Positions 21,481 to 30,065 are shown, counted from the first letter of the stretch. The stretch: 38,205 bases of DNA from JAQVUB01 sp033809415 (GCA_033809415.1 JAPXLT010000008.1:1-38205); one strand, 5' to 3'. Made by a program: numbers and translations. The notes: generated from the letters alone by a model not told the origin.

Positions 21481-22842
21481 TCAGTCAGGTTCGTTGTTGT
21501 CGGTAAGGATCTGCCTGATTTTTTTTGTTTCTGCGGTTGGAGGCAGCGTATCAAGATATTCCAAAACCTGCTCGATTTTATCTTGGGGAGAAAGCACTCC
21601 GATTTCGCCAGCGATTGCCACCATAGCCTTGTGCTGGGCTTCTTCTCCGATATGCGTGTAGTATTTGTCGACGATGTCAGAGTCTGTTCCAAGGATGGAC
21701 AGCACGACTGCTTTAGGTACTCCGGCTTCAGCACAGTGAGAAGCGAAGCTGTGCCGAAGCGAATGGAATCCGTATACAGTGACCGCTTTTTTTCGTCCAT
21801 CGATTTTGACGGATGGTTTCATTCCTGCCCACTTTATGACTCGCAGTACATCGATATTGACCAGATTGTTGCCGACATTTTTTCCCCTGCTGTCTTCACG
21901 GTTGTAACGTGCAGCCACATTGGGACAAACGAAATCATGGTCATTATTTTTTGTGGCCTGAGCTTCCAGCAGAATGTTGAATAACTGGGGGGCAATTGGG
22001 ATACTGACTTCCTTGCCGGTTTTGAACTGTTTGACCTCGATTGTTCGCCGTTGCAGATTGATTCGGTTCCAGCGAAGCATGATGCAGTCTTTCATGCGTT
22101 GCCCAGTGTACATGCCCAAGTAATAAATGATTTTGATCTCCGGCTTGTGCATGACCTTTTTCTTGGGATCTTCCAGAACGCGCAACAACAGCTGTTCCTG
22201 CTCACGGGTAAACGACAGGCGTCTGATGCCCTGATTCTGCTCCTCACGGCTTTTTCTGAGCAATGTGGATGAGACGAACGGGTTTTTGGTGTCTCCGCAA
22301 TATACGTTAAGGACTTTGAAGATTTTTCGCAATCGCTTAATTTTCCGGTTATGGGTATCAACGGCCAGCTGATTGTTTTTCATAAAGTCAGAAAAATTCA
22401 AGGCATCGGCATGCGTCACCTCATGCATTTGAAGAGCCGGTTTTTTGGCAATAAGCCCGCTGGCGAATTCTTCGAAGGTAGATTTGTACGCAAGCTGCTC
22501 GCTTACAGTTGAAGGCATGGCTCGATCAGGATGCTGTGAATATTTTTCCCATGCGTTCGATAATAAAAGCCAGTTGTTTGAATAAGCCTCCATGCCTTTG
22601 GCTTGTTTGACATGGGCAGCGATCACTTCCGAACTGGAAGCGTTGATCATCGGAAGATGGTCTTGAAAAACCTCTTTTTTGGCGGCTTCGTAATCGTCGG
22701 TTTTCAATGCAACGTTCTTACGTTGCTTGTTCAGTTGGTATCTAAAATAAAAGTTTCCACCTGGCCTCACCTGGTATAGAGTACCACGGGCAAACTTTTC
22801 TTTGATAAGCTCGTTTTTGTCACTCATTTTTTTTCTTCGCAT
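21481..22842 (-). CDS. Tyrosine recombinase (integrase)
   Basis: 453 residues; ATG 22842 has GAGG six bases upstream. An Arm/SAM-like N-terminal DNA-binding region (with YKSTFEEFASGL and HNRKIKRLRKIFKVL) precedes the catalytic domain: YTGQRMKD (first Arg, about 248), QFKTGKEVSIPI (Lys), GFHSLRHSFASH (H-x-x-R, about 357-361) and DKYYTHIGEE with the nucleophilic Tyr near 393. The usual LGH before the Tyr is LGT here. It catalyses site-specific integration and excision. It starts 115 bp from the 3' end of tRNA-Ser, the classical position for an island integrase, so that tRNA gene is very probably the attachment site. Confidence 0.9.
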   Translation of the reverse strand: MRRKKMSDKNELIKEKFARGTLYQVRPGGNFYFRYQLNKQRKNVALKTDDYEAAKKEVFQDHLPMINASSSEVIAAHVKQAKGMEAYSNNWLLLSNAWEKYSQHPDRAMPSTVSEQLAYKSTFEEFASGLIAKKPALQMHEVTHADALNFSDFMKNNQLAVDTHNRKIKRLRKIFKVLNVYCGDTKNPFVSSTLLRKSREEQNQGIRRLSFTREQEQLLLRVLEDPKKKVMHKPEIKIIYYLGMYTGQRMKDCIMLRWNRINLQRRTIEVKQFKTGKEVSIPIAPQLFNILLEAQATKNNDHDFVCPNVAARYNREDSRGKNVGNNLVNIDVLRVIKWAGMKPSVKIDGRKKAVTVYGFHSLRHSFASHCAEAGVPKAVVLSILGTDSDIVDKYYTHIGEEAQHKAMVAIAGEIGVLSPQDKIEQVLEYLDTLPPTAETKKIRQILTDNNEPD

Positions 22843-22901
22843 CCTTCACCTCGTTTTTTTTGTTTGGCCAGCATTGTCCAAAAAACGAGTGAGAAGGGTA
22901 C

Positions 22902-22948
22902 AAAAAAAGCCCAAGTGGCAAAAAATGGCAAAAAAACTGGGCTTTTTC
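22902..22948 (-). terminator. Terminator of tRNA-Ser
   Basis: On the minus strand AAAAAGCCCAGT pairs with ACTTGGGCTTTTTTT across about 20 bases, directly after the tRNA gene. The T-rich end fits intrinsic termination. It lies between the tRNA and the integrase start. Confidence 0.65.
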
Positions 22949-22957
22949 TCCTTAAAA

Positions 22958-23046
<89 letters not shown>

Positions 23047-23135
23047 GGAAGTGCTTGCAAAGTCGATTTCATTACAATAATCCCATCCACCGGATTTTCA
23101 AGTGGCGAAAAGCACATGACCTGGGCAGTTTCCGT

Positions 23136-23180
23136 ATTTTTTAACAACGAAAAGACACGAACAAGCACGAAAATTTTATA
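23136..23180. repeat. CACGAAA-type interspersed repeat (half copy)
   Basis: TTTTTTAACAACGAAAAGAC followed by ACGAACAAGCACGAAAATTTT matches the left arm of the long inverted repeats at 24409-24486 and 31090-31164. Only one arm is present. Confidence 0.65.
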
Positions 23181-23212
23181 GGGTGGTTGCTTGGGCGGAT
23201 GAGATGACTTGG

Positions 23213-23365
23213 GGTGGACATTGTGGACAGTGTGGACGGTGTGGACGGTGTGGACGGTGTGGACGGTGTGGACGGTGTGGACGGTGTGGACAGTGTGGAC
23301 AGGGTGGACGGTGTGGACGGTGTGGACGGTGTGGACGGTGTGGACGGTGTGGACAGGGTGGACAG
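23213..23365. repeat. 9-bp minisatellite (GTGTGGACG)
   Basis: About 17 tandem copies of GTGTGGACG with GTGTGGACA and GGGTGGACA variants. All six frames stay open as an artefact (Val-Asp-Gly or Cys-Gly-Arg repeats); no gene is supported. Likely variable in copy number. Confidence 0.9.
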
Positions 23366-23380
23366 AAGACGAACACACCC

Positions 23381-23447
23381 TGCACCCTGTCCCCTGCACC
23401 CTGTCCCCTGCACCCTGTCCCCTGCACCCTGTCCCCTGCGCCCTGTC
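23381..23447. repeat. 14-bp minisatellite (TGCACCCTGTCCCC)
   Basis: Nearly five tandem copies start at 23381, 23395, 23409, 23423 and 23437, the last imperfect. It follows the 9-bp array directly and is again non-coding. Confidence 0.9.
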
Positions 23448-23568
23448 TTAAGCGTTTGCAAAGAAGGGTATTTTGATTATAGTATGTGAAGAGCGGATTT
23501 TGTTTGCGTCAGCGATGACGAGTACAAAATCCTTTTTTTATTATTTCATTTTTTCGAGGGGGTTTGCT

Positions 23569-24387
23569 GTGAGTCAACGTCGTGTAATGTTTATTGGTGC
23601 TCATCCTGATGATGCGGATCTTTCCTTTGGTGGAACTGCCCTGCAGCTGGTTCGAGCCGGGCATCTGGTGAAATTTGTTTCCATGACCAATGGCGATACC
23701 GGGCATTTTCAGATGTCGCGGAAGGAAACCGCCGCGCGTCGAAAACTGGAGGCTGAAGCTTCGGGGCGCACTTGTGGTCTGGTTGAATATGAAGTGATGG
23801 ATAACAACTGCGGGCTAGAACCCACTGTGGCTAACCGGGAGAAAATCCTCCGTGTCATCCGTCGGTTTCAGCCTGACATCGTCCTTACGAACCGCACTTG
23901 TGATTACCATCCCGATCATCGTGCCACTGCGCAACTAGTCATGGACACTGCCTATATCGTGACCGTGCCGCACAATTGCGAAGACACCCCGATTCCTCCG
24001 CAAGTGCCGGTGTATGGCTATTGCTATGATTCCTTTGAGGACCCCCGTCCGCACCGTCCGGACGCCGCTGTTTCCATAGATTCTGTGGTGGACGACAAGC
24101 TAAATCTGCTGCGCTGCCATCCTTCGCAATTTTATGAATGGCTCCCTTGGAATAAGGGGTTTAAAGATTTTGATGTGAATAAATTGACTCCTGAACAAGA
24201 ACGCAATTTCTTGCTTGAGCACTGGTTTGGACGTCATATCGAGGCTGCGCAGAAAGCACGGAAAGTACTTTGTGAAATCTATGGTGAAGAAGCCGGCAAT
24301 AAAGTACAATATGCAGAGAGTTTTGAATTCTCTCCTTATGGCAGGCAGTGCAGCATTGAGGAGTTCAGGCGATTGCTGCTGCCCTGA
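23569..24387 (+). CDS. PIG-L family zinc deacetylase
   Basis: 272 residues from GTG 23569, with GAGGGGG six bases upstream; the in-frame extension to 23473 is not needed. N-terminal RVMFIGAHPDDADLSFGGTA carries the AHPDD(A)D zinc motif of the GlcNAc-PI/LmbE deacetylase family, and DYHPDHRAT (HPDH from about residue 114) gives the third zinc ligand and catalytic histidine. Such enzymes remove N-acetyl groups from glucosamine-type sugars, in the cytoplasm. Substrate cannot be told; catabolism of amino sugars is plausible next to carbohydrate-related genes. Convergent with the FAD oxidase gene across a long inverted repeat. Confidence 0.85.
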   Translation: MSQRRVMFIGAHPDDADLSFGGTALQLVRAGHLVKFVSMTNGDTGHFQMSRKETAARRKLEAEASGRTCGLVEYEVMDNNCGLEPTVANREKILRVIRRFQPDIVLTNRTCDYHPDHRATAQLVMDTAYIVTVPHNCEDTPIPPQVPVYGYCYDSFEDPRPHRPDAAVSIDSVVDDKLNLLRCHPSQFYEWLPWNKGFKDFDVNKLTPEQERNFLLEHWFGRHIEAAQKARKVLCEIYGEEAGNKVQYAESFEFSPYGRQCSIEEFRRLLLP

Positions 24388-24408
24388 AAAGACCGTGTCC
24401 AAAAAGGA

Positions 24409-24486
24409 TTTTTTAACCACGAACCACACGAAAAGACACGAAAATTTTCGTGCCTTTTCGTGTCTTTTCGTTGTTAAAAATTAAAA
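24409..24486. repeat. CACGAAA inverted repeat between convergent genes
   Basis: CACGAAAAGACACGAAAA is followed at once by TTTTCGTGCCTTTTCGTG, 18-bp arms with one mismatch, flanked by TTTTTTAACCACGAA and TTCGTTGTTAAAAA. It fills the space between the PIG-L stop and the FAD-oxidase stop and ends in T-runs both ways, so it can act as a bidirectional terminator. Confidence 0.75.
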
Positions 24487-24487
24487 A

Positions 24488-25918
24488 TCAGTCAATGATT
24501 TTCCCGGGATTGAGGATGTTATTCGGATCGAGGGCTTTTTTGATTGCCTTCATCATCTGAATAAAGCCGGGATCGACCGTCTCTGCAAGGTCTTTTTTCC
24601 GCTTGTGCCCGATGCCATGTTCGCCGGAAATGCGTCCGCCGAGGTTTTTCGTTTCCTGGTAGAGATCATGCAGCAACTCGGGCAGGACTTTCTCCCAAGT
24701 TTCCATCGTCCATTCCGGCGGCATGACTGGCGTGGCATGCAGATTCCCGTCACCGGCGTGCCCATAGCAGGGAATCAAAACGTCGTATTTTTTAGAAAGC
24801 TTGTCGATGGCTTCCGACATGGCTGGAATGGATGCGATGGGCACGACAATATCCTCGAGGCTCTGATTCGGCGAAAAGACCTTGAAGGCCTCTGCAATCG
24901 AGCGTCGGATGCGCCAGATGCGTTCGCTATTTGCCTTGGTGTCAGCCACATAGACTGCACTGGCGCCCGCTTTCAGGCATTGCTCGCCGATGATATCATA
25001 TTCCGTTTCCACCTGTTCGGGGTTGGCGCCGTCAACGGTGATCAGCAGCATGGCGCCCGTATCCTCGCAGGGCAGGGTTTCATTCAGGTATTGACATGAC
25101 GTCTGGAAGGAGAGGCGATCCATAAACTCGATGGCCGTGGGAATGATCCCGCCATCAGTCATGATCTTCGGAACTACCGAAATTGCGGTTTGGACGCTGT
25201 CAAAGAGGCAGAGCAGATCGACACTGGCCTTGGGCAGCGGCAGCAGCTTCAGAATGATCTTGCTGAAAATGCCGAGAATGCCTTCAGAACCGACCATCAG
25301 CTGCAACAGGTTCAACCCGGAGACATCCTTGACCAGCTTGCCACCCAGAGTGACAATTTCGCCGTCAGCAGTGACTACTTCGAGTCCGAGCACATAACGT
25401 CCCGTGACGCCATATTTAACCGCTTTGCCGCCGCCGGCATTTTCCGCGACATTTCCGGCAATCATGCAGGTCTCGAGACTCATCGGGTAGCCGGCATAAA
25501 ACAGACCGTATGGGCGCAGCAATTCATTGATCTCGGACGTGATTACCCCGGGTTCGACGGTGATCGTCATATTCTCACGGTCGATCTCGATAATCCGGCT
25601 CATCCTCGAACAATCCAGCACGATCCCGCGATACAGCGGAACTGCACCGCCGGACAGACCAGAGCCGGCACCGCGTGCGGTCACGGCAATATGATGGCGA
25701 TTGGCAAAGCGCAATATTGCAGAAATTTCCTGTGCATTGGCAGGGCGGACGACTGCTTCCGGCATGACGCTTTGGCAATGGGCTGCCTCATCATGGCTGA
25801 ATGCTTGCAGGCGTTCCGGATCATCATAGATCAGATTGGCTTTGCCGACGATATCTGTCAACTCCTTGACATGGGCATCTGTCAAGGGAGTGTATGTGGG
25901 TTCAGAAGTCTTATTCAT
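24488..25918 (-). CDS. glcD: FAD-linked D-lactate/glycolate dehydrogenase (GlcD-like)
   Basis: 476 residues of the FAD-binding oxidase family (VAO type). Seen: VVRPANAQEISAILRFANRH, the FAD-binding VTARGAGSGLSGGAVP (about residues 81-96) and TVEPGVITSEINELL, then GMIAGNVAEN-like AENAGGGKAVKYGVTGRYVLG, and C-terminal CYGHAGDGNLHATP and ISGEHGIGHKRK. These enzymes oxidise 2-hydroxy acids such as D-lactate or glycolate. ATG 25918 follows GGGAGG and lies inside the end of etfA, so it is the third gene of an etfB-etfA-dehydrogenase operon; electrons should pass to the encoded ETF. That arrangement is known from the electron-confurcating lactate dehydrogenase of acetogens. Confidence 0.85.
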   Translation of the reverse strand: MNKTSEPTYTPLTDAHVKELTDIVGKANLIYDDPERLQAFSHDEAAHCQSVMPEAVVRPANAQEISAILRFANRHHIAVTARGAGSGLSGGAVPLYRGIVLDCSRMSRIIEIDRENMTITVEPGVITSEINELLRPYGLFYAGYPMSLETCMIAGNVAENAGGGKAVKYGVTGRYVLGLEVVTADGEIVTLGGKLVKDVSGLNLLQLMVGSEGILGIFSKIILKLLPLPKASVDLLCLFDSVQTAISVVPKIMTDGGIIPTAIEFMDRLSFQTSCQYLNETLPCEDTGAMLLITVDGANPEQVETEYDIIGEQCLKAGASAVYVADTKANSERIWRIRRSIAEAFKVFSPNQSLEDIVVPIASIPAMSEAIDKLSKKYDVLIPCYGHAGDGNLHATPVMPPEWTMETWEKVLPELLHDLYQETKNLGGRISGEHGIGHKRKKDLAETVDPGFIQMMKAIKKALDPNNILNPGKIID

Positions 25919-26945
25919 GGCTGCCTCCCTCTGTCGAGTTTTCTGCTTTCAGCGCGGTAATCTTTTCGCACAGCATTGGGAGAATCGTAAACAAATCACC
26001 GCAAATGCCAAGTTCGGAATATTGAAAGATTGGTGCTTCCGGGTCGGAGTTGATGGCAATGATTGTCTCGGAAGTCTGCATCCCGGCCAGGTGCTGAATG
26101 GCGCCCGAGATGCCGGCCGCAATATATACTTTCGGCGAAACCGTTTTGCCGGAAAGTCCGATCTGCGCGGGGTAGGGCAGCCAGCCGCGGTCAACCACTT
26201 CCCGGCTCGCACCAACGGCAGCACCCAGCAGACTGGCCAGCTGACGCAGCATCGATAAATTATCCGCTTTCTTGAAGCCGCGCCCGGCAGCAAGGACAAC
26301 ATCGGCATCCTGTACGCCGCGTTCTTCTGTGCTGGGGGTGAAAGCAACCCGGCGTGTGCGGCTGCGCAGCAACTCCTCCGGTGGATTCCATCGCTCGATG
26401 CTGCCCTGGCGATGTCCAGGCAGCGGCAGGGCTGGTTTCCGTGCATGCGGGCGCACCGTGGCCATTTGCGGGCGGCAGTCCGGGGTTTTGATGGTGGCCA
26501 TAATGTTGCCACCGGCAGCGGGCCTGGTTTGCAGCAACAATCCGCTTTCTGGTTCGATATCGAGTTTGGTGCAATCCGCCGTCAGTCCAGTGCGCAGTTT
26601 CCCGGCGGCATAGGGCAGGAGGGTGCGTCCAGTTGTCGTTGCTGCCGCGATCAGGATTTCCGGTTTTTCACGGTTGATCAGTTCCATCAGGCAGGCCGAG
26701 TAGGGTTCCGGCTGAAAAACCGCCAGCTGGGGAGCACTGACGTGCAGTACCCGGTCGGCTCCGCGCTGGATCAACTTCTGCAATTCCGTATCGCTAAGCT
26801 GATCACCAAAGACTAGTGCAGTCAGTGGCTGCTGTTTTTTTTCAGCCAGGGGGATAGCCCAGTTCAGCAGTTCGAAACTCACTTCATTGAGCTGCCCGTT
26901 TTTCTGTTCCGCTAAAATCCATATTCCAGAGTTGTTCATTTTCAC
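25911..26945 (-). CDS. etfA: Electron transfer flavoprotein alpha subunit
   Basis: 344 residues (or 342 from the ATG at 26939; the GTG at 26945 overlaps the etfB stop by 4 bases). The C-terminal FAD-binding domain is clear: QIGLSGKTVSPKVYIAAGIS, then GAIQHLAGMQTSETIIAINSD and APIFQYSELGICGDLFTILP (about residues 262-325). The N-terminal domain starts at once with IWILAEQKNGQ, so the ferredoxin-type N-terminal extension found on some bifurcating LctC/EtfA proteins is absent. With EtfB it carries electrons from the FAD oxidase to an acceptor that cannot be determined here. Confidence 0.92.
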   Translation of the reverse strand: MKMNNSGIWILAEQKNGQLNEVSFELLNWAIPLAEKKQQPLTALVFGDQLSDTELQKLIQRGADRVLHVSAPQLAVFQPEPYSACLMELINREKPEILIAAATTTGRTLLPYAAGKLRTGLTADCTKLDIEPESGLLLQTRPAAGGNIMATIKTPDCRPQMATVRPHARKPALPLPGHRQGSIERWNPPEELLRSRTRRVAFTPSTEERGVQDADVVLAAGRGFKKADNLSMLRQLASLLGAAVGASREVVDRGWLPYPAQIGLSGKTVSPKVYIAAGISGAIQHLAGMQTSETIIAINSDPEAPIFQYSELGICGDLFTILPMLCEKITALKAENSTEGGSHE

Positions 26946-27742
26946 AAGACCCCCTTTTCGCAGAGCAGGTGTATGATACGGTCAACGGCCTGTTCGGCAC
27001 CGGCGGGATCATGTGCAGAAATCCGCTCGCATTGCTTGAAATGACTCGGCTTGAAAATGGTCGTGACCCTGGTCGGAGAGGCTTTTAACCCCGTGTCCTC
27101 GAGCGGAAGGTTCAATCCGGATGCGTTGATGATCCGCACCTCGACTTGTCGGGCTTTTCGCTTGCCCTGCAAGGTCGGCAGGCGCGGAACCGAGGCCTCT
27201 TTCAGAACGCAAATCAGTGCCGGACCGTCAATCTCAACCGTTTCATAGCCATCCTCGAGTAGGCGCCGCACTTCCCAGCCACCCGGCTTGGCTTGGATTG
27301 CACTGGCAAAGGAAACGACCGGCAGATCGAGCAGCGCCGCCAATGCCGGACCAGTCTGCCCGGTTTCACCATCGGTGGCACGTTCGCCGCAGAGGATCAG
27401 GTCATATTCGCCCAGCTGCTCGATGCCGGCAGCCAGTGTCCGGGCAGTGCACCAGGTGTCGGAGCCGGCAAAGGCACGGTCGCTGAGCAGGATGCCTTGG
27501 TCGGCGCCAAGTGCCAGAGCCTCCTTCAAGACCGCAGTGGCTGCCGTCGGCCCCATGCACAAACAGTCCAGACGACTATTTTCGCCGCTTTGATCGCGCA
27601 ACTGCAAAGCGCATTCGAGTGCATGCAGATCGAGTGGATTGATGACTGAACTTGCCGCTTCGCGGATCAGCGTGCCCGTTGTCTCATCCATGCGGATGGC
27701 CTGACTTTCGGGCACCTGCTTGATTAACACCAGAATGTTCAT
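26942..27742 (-). CDS. etfB: Electron transfer flavoprotein beta subunit
   Basis: 266 residues starting MNILVLIKQVPES at ATG 27742. The EtfB signature is seen in full: NPLDLHALECALQL, LALGADQGILLSDRAFAGSD, DLILCGERATDGETGQTGP and the C-terminal VPRLPTLQGKRKARQ. The domain binds AMP or, in bifurcating types, a second FAD. First gene of the operon; its stop overlaps etfA. The CGERATDGETGQTGP nucleotide-binding loop is the place to look when judging whether this ETF bifurcates. Confidence 0.92.
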   Translation of the reverse strand: MNILVLIKQVPESQAIRMDETTGTLIREAASSVINPLDLHALECALQLRDQSGENSRLDCLCMGPTAATAVLKEALALGADQGILLSDRAFAGSDTWCTARTLAAGIEQLGEYDLILCGERATDGETGQTGPALAALLDLPVVSFASAIQAKPGGWEVRRLLEDGYETVEIDGPALICVLKEASVPRLPTLQGKRKARQVEVRIINASGLNLPLEDTGLKASPTRVTTIFKPSHFKQCERISAHDPAGAEQAVDRIIHLLCEKGVL

Positions 27743-28241
27743 TTCTTTGCTCCAGAGTCGTAATGCGTCAATAAACCCGGATGATAGGGGATTTTTTTAC
27801 CACGAAAGACACTAACGGACACGAAATTTTCGTATTGTCCAACTTCTTCTTTTTTGTGAAAGATTTTTCAGAAAAGAAACCTACAAGCCATTGGCACACA
27901 ATCACTTGTAAAGCTGATCCGTCTGGTTGTGGTGCCTTTACAAGGCACTGCCTTTGGGGGATTCCTCACCCCAGGCTAAAGCCTGGGGTTAAGCATGGTT
28001 AAGCGCCTACGGCGCAAAGCATTGTGCCGATCTGGCTGATCTGACCGATCCGTCGGAGAAAGCAACAGCCAAAACCACAAATTCGCGTGCCATTTCATCC
28101 GTCGAAGCAGCAACCCTACAAGTTTTCCGCGCTTTCCGTGCTTTCCGTGGACAAAAAAATGGGTTGCGGGCGATCAGTCCGCGCCAAGCCTTTTCGTGTG
28201 GTTCGTGGTTCAAAAAGAAGTCCTCGGCTACCCAGTTTCAC
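27743..28241. repeat. Repeat-filled intergenic region
   Basis: No gene. It contains CACGAAA-type halves (27786-27826 and 28191-28218), a CTTGTAAAG/CTTTACAAG stem (27905-27944), CCCCAGGC-TAAA-GCCTGGGG (27969-27988), GCGCC-TAC-GGCGC (28003-28015) and a GCCAAG-type hairpin (28166-28188). The word GACCGATCCGTC near 28041 recurs near 37640. The etfB promoter should be near 27750-27800 but is not obvious. Confidence 0.6.
28166..28188 (+). repeat. GCCAAG hairpin repeat, copy 1
   Basis: GCGGGC and GTCCGC pair (one G-U) around GATCA and are followed by GCCAAG. Compare copies at 31171 and 37751, whose stems differ at matching positions. Confidence 0.55.
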
Positions 28242-30065
28242 TCAGGGATTGCTCATTTCACCTTCACAGAGTTTGCTTAATTCATTAAACTTGAAGTCCA
28301 AGTCCATGACTGCAATCATATTGCCATTCTGATCATAGATCGGCTCGGCAAAGGTCATGATCAGGCGTCCGGTAAAGCGGGAGAAGAACAGGTCCGAGCA
28401 ATAAGGCTCCCCGGTCGTCTTCACGTTGACAAACCATTCCTTCTCGTTGAAATTCACATTCAGAAGTGATCGGAAAAGTCCCTTGTCACCACGCTGAGTG
28501 TGCACATTGCAGATCTGGTGCCCGTCCAGATTGGTCAGGGCGAGGAACTGCAAGGAAGGTTCGGTGCGGATGATTTTTTTCAGGAAACGTTCGAGGATAC
28601 GGGGATCGAGCGACTGAATTTCCGGCGCGGCACAGATGCTTTGAGCCAAAGCGCGGCCTTTCTCGATCGCCTTCTTTCTGACCTTTTCGAAATTGGACTC
28701 GAACATGCTGGGGATATGGCGTTTGGCCTGGGCGATCATCTCATCGCTCGAGATGCTCGAGGTGCGCCCTTGTGCATATTGCTCCATAACCCAATCGTAA
28801 ATGCTGCGCACGCCAGGATGGCGTTTGCTCAAGGGTTCGTGATTAGCCTCCGGAGTATCCTTGACATATTCATTGAGCCATTGCGCAATGCCCGACATGC
28901 CGGATTTGTCAGTGACCGTGACTTTGATCGGACGCTTCAGCAGTTTTTCCGTATCAAAAATGCTGTAGATTTCCGGGTTTTTGAGCAGGCCGTCGGCATG
29001 GATACCGGCGCGAGTGGTGTTGCATTCCAATCCCACGAAGGGATAATTTTCCGGGATGGGCGCCTGCACCTCATTGCGATAGAAATCGGCAATGTCGGTG
29101 ATGACCGTGGTGTCGATGCCCGCATGCGTTCCTTTCAAAGAAAGGTATTCGATGACGGCTGCCTCGAGCGGCGGATTCCCAGTGCGTTCACCGTATCCTA
29201 ACAGTGATGCATTCAGGCTCGAGATTCCATACATCCAAGCTGTGACTGCGTTGACATGCACCTTGTGGAAGTCATTGTGCCCGTGCCATTCGAGCAATTC
29301 GGAGGGGTAGCCCAGTTCCCGGTGGAAGGCATGTCCCAGCCGGGGAACACTACGGGGCAGACAGGCACCAGGATAGGTGACCCCATAACCCATGGTGTCA
29401 CACAGGCGGATTTTGATTGGCATTCCGCTTTCCTGTGACAGCTTCAGGAGTTCCTCTGCGAAAGGCAGGCAGAATCCATAGATGTCAGCCCGGGTGATAT
29501 CCTCGAAGTGGCAGCGTGGAACGATGCCGGCGGCAAGGGCTTCCTTGACAATGCCGAGATATTCATCCAGTATTTTCTCCCGGTTTTTTTTCAGCTTCAG
29601 GAAAATGTGATAGTCGGAGACGGAAGTGAGGATGCCGGTTTCCTTGAGTCCCAGTTCCTTGACTATTGCGAAGTCCTGTGCATTGGCCCGGATCCATCCG
29701 GTGATTTCCGGATAGCGGTGGCCGAGTGCCTGGCATCCTTCGATGGCTTCGCGATCTCGTTTGCTGTAGACAAAAAACTCGCTTTGCCGAATGATTCCTT
29801 TTTCTCCGCCCAGGCGATGCAAACCATCAAAAATCTTTACGATATGCTGGGGGTTGTAAGGGGGTCTGGCCTGCTGTCCATCCCGGAAAGTCGTATCCGT
29901 AATCCAGATTTCCTTCGGGAAACTGGGCGGCACTTCGACTCCATCAAAAAAGATCCGCGGCACTTCCGTATACGGGAATTGCTCACGAAGCAGGTTCGCC
30001 TCCTTGACACTCTCGAGCGGAAAGTGCCGGGGCGGACCGGATAATACTTTGAAATGCGTGGTCAT
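28242..30065 (-). CDS. Re-citrate synthase-like acyltransferase with C-terminal Cache domain
   Basis: 607 residues. Residues about 50-470 are an HMGL-like TIM barrel of the isopropylmalate/homocitrate/Re-citrate synthase group: WITDTTFRDGQQARPPYNPQ, IIRQSEFFVYSKRDREAIEG, ETGILTSVSDYHIF, PRCHFEDITRADIYGF, LEWHGHNDFHKVHVNAVTAW and TRAGIHADGLL. The close fit to the Clostridium kluyveri type Re-citrate synthase suggests condensation of acetyl-CoA with oxaloacetate or a related 2-oxoacid. Residues about 490-600 look like a PDC/Cache sensor (FLALTNLDGHQICNVHTQRG, PYCSDLFFSRFTGRLIMTFA, MIAVMDLDF), a domain normally found in receptors. ATG 30065 follows AGGAG. No transmembrane segment is seen, so this Cache domain would be cytoplasmic. 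Confidence 0.75.
   Translation of the reverse strand: MTTHFKVLSGPPRHFPLESVKEANLLREQFPYTEVPRIFFDGVEVPPSFPKEIWITDTTFRDGQQARPPYNPQHIVKIFDGLHRLGGEKGIIRQSEFFVYSKRDREAIEGCQALGHRYPEITGWIRANAQDFAIVKELGLKETGILTSVSDYHIFLKLKKNREKILDEYLGIVKEALAAGIVPRCHFEDITRADIYGFCLPFAEELLKLSQESGMPIKIRLCDTMGYGVTYPGACLPRSVPRLGHAFHRELGYPSELLEWHGHNDFHKVHVNAVTAWMYGISSLNASLLGYGERTGNPPLEAAVIEYLSLKGTHAGIDTTVITDIADFYRNEVQAPIPENYPFVGLECNTTRAGIHADGLLKNPEIYSIFDTEKLLKRPIKVTVTDKSGMSGIAQWLNEYVKDTPEANHEPLSKRHPGVRSIYDWVMEQYAQGRTSSISSDEMIAQAKRHIPSMFESNFEKVRKKAIEKGRALAQSICAAPEIQSLDPRILERFLKKIIRTEPSLQFLALTNLDGHQICNVHTQRGDKGLFRSLLNVNFNEKEWFVNVKTTGEPYCSDLFFSRFTGRLIMTFAEPIYDQNGNMIAVMDLDFKFNELSKLCEGEMSNP

Noticed and set aside
23213..23447. 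Possible CRISPR array
   Set aside because: Units are contiguous 9-bp and 14-bp tandem repeats without unique spacers, and no cas operon is present; the Cas4-like nuclease at 9192 lies in a replication series.
23183..23489. Several open frames of Cys-Gly-Arg, Val-Asp-Gly, Trp-Thr-Val or His-Thr-Val repeats
   Set aside because: They are translations of the 9-bp and 14-bp minisatellites, open in all frames because the unit contains no stop codon; no ribosome site or non-repetitive domain.
26272..26816. Plus-strand frames opposite etfA
   Set aside because: GC-rich antisense shadows of a clear flavoprotein gene.
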